Source: JBAUHN01 sp049680295
GTDB taxonomy: Bacteria; Pseudomonadota; Alphaproteobacteria; Rhodobacterales; Rhodobacteraceae
Length of the DNA: 13,205 nucleotides
NCBI GenBank assembly: GCA_049680295.1
Contig: JBAUHN010000455.1
Span: forward strand, 1-13,205
Reading direction: 5' to 3'
In this document: positions 1 through 5,193 of the stretch, piece by piece
Layout of the letters: every line of letters starts with the position of its first letter
Position numbering within the stretch: position 1 is the stretch's first letter
Made by a program: the position numbers and the translations under genes
Notes under the pieces: model-generated
What the model was told of the DNA's origin: nothing
The model's input: the letters and a program-made list of their open reading frames with translations, nothing else
Database searches by the model: none

Positions 1-12
1 GCTATATTCCGG

Positions 13-24
13 TATTTCGAAATA
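13..24. repeat. 12-bp perfect palindrome TATTTCGAAATA
   Basis: The two halves are exact inverted repeats without a spacer, in an AT-rich stretch with no gene. It could be an operator half-site of a gene outside the window or chance. No function is assigned. Confidence 0.4.
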
Positions 25-45
25 ACCACTTAAATCAACGAGCAA

Positions 46-68
46 ATGTTCACACATGTTCATACATG
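46..68. repeat. Tandem 10-bp repeat ATGTTCAYAC x2 plus a partial third unit
   Basis: ATGTTCACAC (46-55) is followed directly by ATGTTCATAC (56-65) and then ATG (66-68). A 10-bp period places the copies on the same face of the helix, as in tandem operator sites. The stretch from 1 to 263 otherwise contains no open frame that looks like a gene. Function is unknown. Confidence 0.4.
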
Positions 69-225
69 GATATGTCGTAAGATGCCGTGTGGGGGCACCA
101 TTTTACACAATATTTCCAAACACTTACGGCAATTTGTTGTGATCGATGTGACTCTACGTCTGCTCCAAGAACAGAATAAATACAGGAATTGTTCCCAAGA
201 CTGAGGTTTGCCGAATCTCACATTG

Positions 226-245
226 CCCTGACGTTTTTGTCAGGG
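226..245. repeat. Perfect 7-bp inverted repeat, 6-nt loop, upstream of istA remnant
   Basis: CCCTGAC (226-232) and GTCAGGG (239-245) are exact reverse complements around the loop GTTTTT. The hairpin lies 18 nt before the presumed istA start at 264, so it may be part of the leader or end structure of the old insertion element. No run of T follows the stem, so I do not call it a terminator. Confidence 0.45.
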
Positions 246-263
246 AGATTTGGAGTATTCGAC

Positions 264-490
264 ATGGGATTATTGAGTGTCACTCGACGCTCGCTGCCCG
301 GAAGTGGTTTGCTTGCAAATCATGAGACGGGGCATTGCGTGACAAAATGCCGATACGAGAGCTTGCCCGACCTACGGGTTTGTCTCGCAACACCATCAAA
401 AAGTACCTGCGTGCAGACGCGGTTGAACCGAAGTTCAAGACGCCGTCGAGGTCGAGCAAGCCGGATCCTTGCGCAGACAAATGCAGGCAA
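264..490 (+). pseudogene. istA: IS21-family transposase istA remnant (frameshifted, truncated)
   Basis: What is visible: an ATG at 264, preceded by GGAG with 8 nt spacing, opens with MGLLSVTRR, which resembles the start of IS21-type IstA proteins. About 41 nt later, in another frame (335-490), the sequence reads LRDKMPIRELARPTGLSRN, then TIKKYLRADAVEPKF, then a Ser/Pro/Lys-rich stretch and DPCADK. This matches the N-terminal helix-turn-helix of IstA. An in-frame TGA at 323-325 separates the two parts. From family knowledge only about one codon is expected between them, so a short insertion with frameshift has broken the gene. The similarity ends near 490, leaving roughly 65 of about 500 residues, with no DDE catalytic domain and no istB. 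The remnant runs up to the stop codon of the minus-strand gene at 492. The 5' end of the original element is not identified. Confidence 0.75.
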
Positions 491-491
491 A

Positions 492-878
492 TTAGCCCGC
501 AGCCTCCAAAATTTGAACCCGTGTGACCGATCCTCCGGAGCCGTACACACGGACCAATACAAAGCCGATGAACTGGCTCCGAATGCGATCAACGGTGTGG
601 TGGCTTCGAGAATAGTCGCATTTCCCAGCGATCATGGTGCGACGCTCTGAGCTGGTGAAGAAACCGTCTGGCTGCTCTCGGTCTGGGTTGCCAAACTTGT
701 GCACGTTTGCGCGATCTTGTCGGACGATGGCGCAAACATCGCTCAGTGGCGCGCCGCGAGAATTGTAGGTGTCCTGCGGACTCAGCGTCGCATAATACTC
801 AAACATCAAACTTTCGGCAGTTGCCTCAATAGGGCTCAGGCAAAGCCCCAAGGCTAGAAAAATCAACAAACTCTTCAT
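492..878 (-). CDS. Small secreted conserved hypothetical protein
   Basis: The product is 128 residues. An N-terminal signal peptide is clear: MKSLLIFLALGLCLSPIEATA, with cleavage likely after residue 21. The mature part is hydrophilic, has cysteines at 49 and 87 that could form one disulfide, and ends in a regular hydrophobic stretch (FIGFVLVRVYGSGGSVTRVQIL) that suggests a beta-rich fold. The start is supported by AAAGGA six nucleotides before the ATG. I do not recognise a named domain; it looks like a Rhodobacterales-type periplasmic protein of unknown function. It is transcribed divergently from the SoxG-like gene, so it may share regulation from the intergenic region. Its stop codon directly borders the transposase remnant, which suggests the element inserted just behind the gene without breaking it. 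Confidence 0.75.
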   Translation of the reverse strand: MKSLLIFLALGLCLSPIEATAESLMFEYYATLSPQDTYNSRGAPLSDVCAIVRQDRANVHKFGNPDREQPDGFFTSSERRTMIAGKCDYSRSHHTVDRIRSQFIGFVLVRVYGSGGSVTRVQILEAAG

Positions 879-1083
879 TACAAATCCTTTCTACAAAAAT
901 GAAACTGAATGATAGCGCCCCATACTCGACATGACAGAGAGATTATTATTTGAGTTTACCAGACAGTCCTGCAAGATGGGACAAAATGCATCGTCTGGTA
1001 GCAACCGGTTTGAGAAAATTCGCGTCATGGGCCGGACGCCTACCACCGCTATATTGCTTGCTCTGGGCAATACAATCCTTCAT

Positions 1084-1099
1084 ATTCAGAAAAACGAAT
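1084..1099. promoter_or_regulatory. ATTC-N8-GAAT palindrome, putative SoxR/SqrR-type operator
   Basis: ATTC (1084-1087) and GAAT (1096-1099) are exact inverted repeats separated by 8 nt (AGAAAAAC). The site ends 4 nt before the ribosome binding site of the SoxG-like gene. A possible -10 element, TACAAT at 1071-1076, would put the transcription start at about 1083, so a bound protein would block initiation; I see no good -35 element. ATTC-N8-GAAT is the box reported for sulfur-responsive ArsR-family repressors of the BigR/SqrR/SoxR type, and SoxR represses sox genes in Paracoccus. That this site is used here is inferred. Confidence 0.55.
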
Positions 1100-1103
1100 T
1101 AAT

Positions 1104-1110
1104 AGAGGAA
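1104..1110 (+). promoter_or_regulatory. Ribosome binding site deciding the soxG-like start
   Basis: AGAGGAA lies 6 nt before the ATG at 1117 but directly against the in-frame ATG at 1111. The spacing favours 1117, which also puts the twin-arginine motif at the very N-terminus (MVPRRRFLAG). Confidence 0.6.
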
Positions 1111-1116
1111 ATGGCT

Positions 1117-2034
1117 ATGGTTCCCAGACGTAGGTTTCTGGCTGGAAGTGCCGCACTCACTTCTTTGGCGACATTTGGGTTGTACGCGGCCCCTGCCCGC
1201 GCGCAGCTCAGGCTTGGTGGCATGCAAATCGACATTGCAAGCGATGGGTCCCTAACCCTGCCGGGTGGATTCATATTCGATCCGATGCCCAAAGACGCTT
1301 TGCTTCCCATCCTCGAAAGATACGGCCAATCGCCAGAGGTGCTGACACCACCCTGCAATGTAACTCTGCTACGGCAGGAGGATCGGACTGTGCTGTTCGA
1401 TGTCGGATCGGGGCCGGACTTTTCTCCGAACGCAGGTATCCTGCTGGCGTCTCTGGACGCCTTGGGTGTCGCACCCGAGGATGTGACGGACATTGTTTTC
1501 ACCCATGCCCACCCTGATCATTTATGGGGCCTACTTGATGATTTTGATGACCCGCTTTTTCCTGAAGCAACCTATATGATCGGCAAGGCCGAATGGGACT
1601 ATTGGATGGACCCCAATACGGTTAATGACATTGGGGACTCTCGCGCCTCTTTCGCGGTCGGGGCCAAACGCAGGCTGGAAATGATCGAAGATCAGATCAG
1701 CTTTTTCAGGGATGGGCAGGAAATCATGCCCGGCGTGGCTGCCAGAGCGACCTTTGGGCATACGCCCGGTCACATGGCATTCGAAGTGCGCGATGGAAGT
1801 GACGCCATAATGATCCTCGGCGATTGCATTGGCAACGATCACATCGCGTTTGCCAGGCCTGAATGGCAATCCGGGTCCGATCAGGATCAGGCGCTGGCCG
1901 CCGCGACCCGTGTGTCCCTTATGGATCAGCTGGCGCACGAAAAGACCCGCGTGATCGGATACCATTTGACCGGCAATGGATTGGGTGTCGTGGAACGCAC
2001 ACCCGATGGCTATGTTTTTGTGGCGGAGGGTTGA
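1117..2034 (+). CDS. soxG: SoxG-like periplasmic metallo-beta-lactamase-fold hydrolase (Tat substrate)
   Basis: The product is 305 residues, with a Tat signal peptide (RRRFLAG, hydrophobic stretch, cleavage near APARA). The metallo-beta-lactamase zinc site is complete: THAHPDH supplies His130, His132, Asp134 and His135, GHTPGH supplies His215, LGDCIG supplies Asp236, and GYHLTG supplies His283. It is therefore expected to be an active dinuclear zinc hydrolase in the periplasm; the substrate is unknown. The P. pantotrophus cluster ends in soxG and soxH, both for predicted periplasmic zinc-hydrolase-like proteins of about this size; the name rests on that and on the SoxH-like gene starting 2 nt downstream. 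The open frame extends back to 931, but those extra 62 residues would bury the Tat signal and lack a ribosome binding site. Alternative: a general periplasmic MBL hydrolase unrelated to SoxG. Confidence 0.75.
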   Translation: MVPRRRFLAGSAALTSLATFGLYAAPARAQLRLGGMQIDIASDGSLTLPGGFIFDPMPKDALLPILERYGQSPEVLTPPCNVTLLRQEDRTVLFDVGSGPDFSPNAGILLASLDALGVAPEDVTDIVFTHAHPDHLWGLLDDFDDPLFPEATYMIGKAEWDYWMDPNTVNDIGDSRASFAVGAKRRLEMIEDQISFFRDGQEIMPGVAARATFGHTPGHMAFEVRDGSDAIMILGDCIGNDHIAFARPEWQSGSDQDQALAAATRVSLMDQLAHEKTRVIGYHLTGNGLGVVERTPDGYVFVAEG

Positions 2035-2036
2035 GC

Positions 2037-2981
2037 ATGAAAACCTACCTGATGACATTTGCCCTTCTGGCCGCCCCGGCCTTTGCCAGCGAAGACATCG
2101 CGGATCAATATCCAGCATCAATGCTGTACTCAAAACCGGTTGAAGTGATCCCGAATGTCTGGTCCGCCATTGGGGCCACGGCACCTCCGACCTATGACAA
2201 TGCCGGCCACAACAACAACCTCAGCTTCCTTGTTACCGATGACGGTGTTGTCGTGATAAATGGGGGGGCGTCCTACCTTCTGGCCAAGGCGCTGCACGAC
2301 GAAATCAAGGTCGTGACTGACCAGCCCGTCAAGTTGGTTTTCAACGAGAACGGCCAAGGTCACGCCATGCTCGGCAACAGCTACTGGGCGGATCAGGGCG
2401 TCGAAATTGTGGCCCATGTTGACGCGGCGGCGGAATTCGAAGCCCATGGCGGGCAGTCGTTGCGTGCAGCCCAAGACCGAGTAAAGGAACGCGCCGACCA
2501 GACACGGGTTGCCCTGCCGACCAAGACTTTTCAAGACGTTCATATTGTCGAGATCGGAGGCATGCGGATCGAAGCGCACTACCTTGGCCCCGCGCACAGT
2601 CCCGGTGACATTGTCATCTGGCTTCCCCGGCAAAGTCTTGTCATCTCAGGCGACATGGCCTTTCACGAACGAATGTTGCCAATTTTCGACCATACGATGA
2701 CAGCAGACTGGATTGAGACATGGGACAATGAATTCGAAGCACTGAACGCCACTTATGTCATTCCCGGCCACGGTCATCCCACAAACATGGATCAGGTCCG
2801 ACGCTACACGCGCGACTATTTGATTTATCTGCGCGAACAAATCGGCGCGCATCTTGAGGAAGGTGGCGATTTGGCAGATGCCTATTACGTCGATCAGTCC
2901 CCCTATGCCAAACTCGATACGTTTGAGGAATTGGCAACAAAAAATGCGGGGCGTGTTTTTGAACAAATGGAGTTCGAGTAA
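2037..2981 (+). CDS. soxH: SoxH-like periplasmic metallo-beta-lactamase-fold protein with altered zinc motif
   Basis: The product is 314 residues with a Sec signal peptide (MKTYLMTFALLAAPAFA, cleavage near residue 18). The fold is that of metallo-beta-lactamases and SoxH-related proteins: later ligands are present in GPAHSPGD (His187), ISGDMAF (Asp206) and IPGHGHP (His245). The first motif, normally HxHxDH, is replaced by NENGQGHAMLG (103-113), so two histidines and the aspartate are gone and only one histidine remains, shifted by one position. The protein may bind a single metal, or bind it differently, or be non-catalytic. The ATG follows the upstream stop codon by 2 nt (TGAGCATG) and GGAGGG lies just before it, so translation is coupled to the SoxG-like gene. 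The frame is open back to 1863 inside that gene, but the signal peptide fixes the start at 2037. Confidence 0.75.
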   Translation: MKTYLMTFALLAAPAFASEDIADQYPASMLYSKPVEVIPNVWSAIGATAPPTYDNAGHNNNLSFLVTDDGVVVINGGASYLLAKALHDEIKVVTDQPVKLVFNENGQGHAMLGNSYWADQGVEIVAHVDAAAEFEAHGGQSLRAAQDRVKERADQTRVALPTKTFQDVHIVEIGGMRIEAHYLGPAHSPGDIVIWLPRQSLVISGDMAFHERMLPIFDHTMTADWIETWDNEFEALNATYVIPGHGHPTNMDQVRRYTRDYLIYLREQIGAHLEEGGDLADAYYVDQSPYAKLDTFEELATKNAGRVFEQMEFE

Positions 2982-3000
2982 GACCGCACGGCGGAGATGG

Positions 3001-3450
3001 TTAGATCCAGCGGCGTGTCGCCTTGAAATACGCCTCTGCCTCACGCCCGAACGCCCTGAGCAGCGCCGCCTCTTCGGGCAAGACAAAGCGCCTGTTCAGC
3101 ACCCACCACAGGATTGCCGCGCAGACCAGGCCAAGCACCGAACCGTGCCCAAGTGCAGATGCGCAGGTCAGCAGGATCAAAGAAAGATAGATCGGATTCC
3201 GCGACAGACGGTAGGGACCTTCCTTGATCAATGTCTTTGGCTGGTGGTGCGGCTCAATCGGGGTCTTCTTTTTGTAAAACCAGATGCCCGACCAGGCGAT
3301 GATAAACAAAGCGCCCGCCAGTATCAGCTTTGAACCCAGCGTGAAAACAGCAATATCAATATGCCAACCCGGCGCCAGGTATTTTCCAAGATAAATCACG
3401 GCAATGCTGCCAAGCCACCAGATCGGCGGCAAATCTGGAAACCCTTTCAT
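3001..3450 (-). CDS. ICMT/PEMT-family membrane methyltransferase
   Basis: The product is 149 residues, with hydrophobic segments at about 9-25, 35-57 and 88-118, so it is an inner-membrane protein. The C-terminal half has the signature of the isoprenylcysteine carboxyl methyltransferase / phospholipid methyltransferase superfamily: IEPHHQPKTLIKEGPYRLSRN (65-85), then NPIYLSLILL, then PEEAALLRAFG with the Glu pair at 126-127 and a terminal YFKATRRW. These elements bind S-adenosylmethionine in the family. The acceptor cannot be read from the sequence; bacterial members methylate lipids, small thiols or remain unassigned. The start lies 3 nt behind the hemA stop without a strong ribosome binding site, so it is probably translated by coupling to hemA. 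Its 3' end faces that of the SoxH-like gene 19 nt away, with no visible terminator between them. Confidence 0.8.
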   Translation of the reverse strand: MKGFPDLPPIWWLGSIAVIYLGKYLAPGWHIDIAVFTLGSKLILAGALFIIAWSGIWFYKKKTPIEPHHQPKTLIKEGPYRLSRNPIYLSLILLTCASALGHGSVLGLVCAAILWWVLNRRFVLPEEAALLRAFGREAEAYFKATRRWI

Positions 3451-3453
3451 CCG

Positions 3454-4674
3454 CTACTGGGCCGCAAGCGGCAGCCTGGCCAGCTGGCACTGTTCCCATA
3501 GTGCGCCCAACGCGTGCATCAGATGATCGACATCTTCATCGGTATGGACCGGTGACGGTGTAATACGCAGACGTTCCGTTCCCTTTGGCACCGTTGGGTA
3601 ATTTATCGGCTGAATGTATACGCCGTAGTCCTTCAGCAGCACATCCGAAATATACTTGCACTTTACCGGATCGCCGACCATCACCGGAATGATATGGCTC
3701 GGGTTTGGGACATGTGGAATGCCCAATATTTCCAACTTTTCGCGGACTTGCGCAACTTTTGCCTGTTGTTGCGCGCGTTCAGTGTTGCTTTGCTTGAGGT
3801 GGCGAATAGATGCCGCAGCACCTGCGGCCACGGCAGGCGGCAAAGCGGTGGTAAAAATGAACCCACTGGCAAAACTGCGCACGAAATCGCAAATCACCGT
3901 GGACGCAGTAATGTAGCCACCGACAACACCATAAGCCTTGCCCAAAGTGCCCTCGATCACGTCCAACCGGTGCATCAGCCCTTCGCGCTCAGCAATGCCG
4001 CCGCCGCGTGGGCCGTAAAGGCCAACGGCGTGGACTTCGTCCAGATAGGTCATGGCATTGTATTTGTCGGCCAAATCGCAGATCGCAGCAATGGGGGCTA
4101 CGTCGCCGTCCATGGAATACACGCTCTCAAAGGCAATAAGCTTGGGTCGGTCCAGCGGGAGAGCCGCCAGTTTCGCCTCAAGGTCCGACAAATCGTTGTG
4201 GGCCCAGACCACGCATTCGGCGCGGGAATGCCTGATCCCTTCAATCATTGAAGCATGGTTAAGGGCGTCCGACAGGACCACACAATCGGGGATGCGCCCT
4301 GCCAAAGTACTCAAAGCTGCCCAGTTCGAAACATACCCGGAGGTAAAAAGCAGCGCCGCTTCTTTGTCATGCAAATCGGCAAGCTCCCTTTCCAGCAGGA
4401 CATGGTCATGCGTGTTGCCAGAGATGTTGCGCGTGCCGCCTGCCCCGGCACCGCAACGGTCAAGCGCCTCATGCATGGCGGACAGCACTTTGGGGTGCTG
4501 TCCCATGCCCAGGTAATCATTCGAACACCAGATTGTGACATCCGAAATTTCCGCACCATGCGATTTTGCACGCGGAAAATCTCCGCAATGTCGTTCCAAC
4601 TCTGCAAAGATCCGGTAGTTGCCCTGATCACGCAGATCCGTAAGTGCGCCTTGAAAAAAGTTCTTGTAGTTCAT
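3454..4674 (-). CDS. hemA: 5-aminolevulinate synthase
   Basis: This pyridoxal-phosphate enzyme condenses glycine and succinyl-CoA to 5-aminolevulinate, the first step of heme synthesis by the C4 (Shemin) route used by alphaproteobacteria. The 406-residue length is typical. Visible landmarks are CSNDYLGMGQHP (50-61), the glycine-rich GAGAGGTRNISG (75-86), DALNHASMIEG with His140, LDEVHAVGLYGPRGGG with Asp212, and EGTLGKAYG with Lys246 as the residue that binds the cofactor. The C-terminal RLRITPSPVHT is also a family signature. The start overlaps the DUF302 stop as ATGA (4671-4674), so the two are translationally coupled. Many alphaproteobacteria carry two ALAS genes; whether this is the main or an accessory copy cannot be told here. 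A FNR-type box upstream of the two-gene unit suggests induction at low oxygen. The location beside cytochrome-rich sox genes suggests a role in heme supply. Confidence 0.95.
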   Translation of the reverse strand: MNYKNFFQGALTDLRDQGNYRIFAELERHCGDFPRAKSHGAEISDVTIWCSNDYLGMGQHPKVLSAMHEALDRCGAGAGGTRNISGNTHDHVLLERELADLHDKEAALLFTSGYVSNWAALSTLAGRIPDCVVLSDALNHASMIEGIRHSRAECVVWAHNDLSDLEAKLAALPLDRPKLIAFESVYSMDGDVAPIAAICDLADKYNAMTYLDEVHAVGLYGPRGGGIAEREGLMHRLDVIEGTLGKAYGVVGGYITASTVICDFVRSFASGFIFTTALPPAVAAGAAASIRHLKQSNTERAQQQAKVAQVREKLEILGIPHVPNPSHIIPVMVGDPVKCKYISDVLLKDYGVYIQPINYPTVPKGTERLRITPSPVHTDEDVDHLMHALGALWEQCQLARLPLAAQ

Positions 4675-5111
4675 TCCGCGCCCACAGCCTCACGCGCGAT
4701 CCCGTCCAGCAGTGCCTGTACTTCTTGCATCGGGCCTTCAGGGTAGTTGCGATAGCCAACGATCACCGCTCCTGCTTGATCGGCAACAAAGATGCCGTAA
4801 GGGCAATGGGCGATATTCATCGGATCGGCCTCCATCACCTTTCTGGAAACCACAGCCGAACAAAATACGAATATGTCTGCTTCTTCGAACAGCTTGACGT
4901 CGCTGCCCACATCCGCGCTTGTCCGGTTCAACATTTCGCCAACATGGCTGGTGTAGTCTATGACCAACCCTTTACCTACGATAGCGCTTTCCACGCTGAA
5001 CGCTGCATCCTCAAAGCTGCCGTCGAATGGATAGACCGTCGCGCCTTCCTGCGCAGCGGCGATGCCCGCGCTCAGTGCAGTGAGTAACCCGCCAATCAGA
5101 AAAGATCTCAT
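4671..5111 (-). CDS. Exported DUF302-family protein
   Basis: The product is 146 residues with an N-terminal signal peptide (MRSFLIGGLLTALSAGIAAA, cleavage near residue 20). The mature part reads as a DUF302 domain: VYPFDGSFEDAAFSVESAIV, then GLVIDYTSHVGEML, a central region with Cys84 and FCSAVVSRKVMEADP, then CPYGIFVAD with Cys103, and a C-terminal helix after VIVGYRNYPEGPMQEVQALL. The two cysteines could form a disulfide or ligate something. The biochemical role of DUF302 is not established. The start has TAGGGGG with 8 nt spacing to the ATG. Its stop overlaps the hemA start by 4 nt, so it leads a DUF302-hemA-methyltransferase unit separated by 82 nt from soxF. Export to the periplasm together with the sox neighbours makes a link to sulfur or cytochrome handling possible but unproven. 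Confidence 0.8.
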   Translation of the reverse strand: MRSFLIGGLLTALSAGIAAAQEGATVYPFDGSFEDAAFSVESAIVGKGLVIDYTSHVGEMLNRTSADVGSDVKLFEEADIFVFCSAVVSRKVMEADPMNIAHCPYGIFVADQAGAVIVGYRNYPEGPMQEVQALLDGIAREAVGAE

Positions 5112-5135
5112 GATATAATCCCCCTATACGCCAGC

Positions 5136-5141
5136 AAGATA
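5136..5141 (-). promoter_or_regulatory. Possible -10 element of the DUF302-hemA promoter
   Basis: On the minus strand this reads TATCTT, four of six matches to TATAAT. It would place the transcription start near 5129, about 41.5 nt from the centre of the FNR-type box at 5164-5177, which is the classical spacing for a FNR-activated (class II) promoter. This is a prediction from spacing only. Confidence 0.35.
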
Positions 5142-5154
5142 GCTGTGTTTTTGC

Positions 5155-5186
5155 GGCAGGGCCTTGACGCAAATCAAAACCCTGCC
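5155..5186. repeat. 7-bp inverted repeat framing the FNR-type box
   Basis: GGCAGGG (5155-5161) pairs exactly with CCCTGCC (5180-5186) around an 18-nt loop. The dyad has the same centre (between 5170 and 5171) as the FNR-type box inside it. It starts 7 nt behind the soxF stop codon, so in soxF mRNA it could form a hairpin, but no U-tract follows. It may act as a 3' stabilising hairpin, a weak terminator, or an extended operator. Confidence 0.55.
5164..5177. promoter_or_regulatory. FNR/FnrL-type box TTGAC-GCAA-ATCAA
   Basis: TTGACGCAAATCAA matches the FNR consensus TTGAT-N4-ATCAA at nine of ten conserved positions. It lies 52 nt upstream of the DUF302 start codon in the 82-nt gap behind soxF. 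In Rhodobacter sphaeroides hemA is under FnrL control, so a FNR-type site before a hemA unit is expected biology. With the TATCTT element at 5136-5141 it would be at about -41.5. Binding is inferred, not shown. Confidence 0.65.
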
Positions 5187-5193
5187 AGACGTC

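Noticed and set aside
189..650. Plus-strand open frame of 153 codons
   Set aside because: It crosses the istA remnant in mixed frames and runs antisense through the signal-peptide-bearing gene at 492-878. Its protein is Arg/Ser-rich and shows no domain apart from the short MGLLSVTRR piece belonging to istA.
931..1116. N-terminal extension of the SoxG-like protein
   Set aside because: It lacks a ribosome binding site and would put the Tat signal 65 residues inside the protein. The ATG at 1117 fits both.
1863..2036. N-terminal extension of the SoxH-like protein
   Set aside because: It lies inside the SoxG-like gene in another frame; the signal peptide and ribosome binding site support 2037.
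5155..5186. Dyad as a standard intrinsic terminator of soxF
   Set aside because: The stem is only 7 bp with an 18-nt loop and no U-tract follows on the minus strand; the FNR-type core explains the symmetry at least as well.
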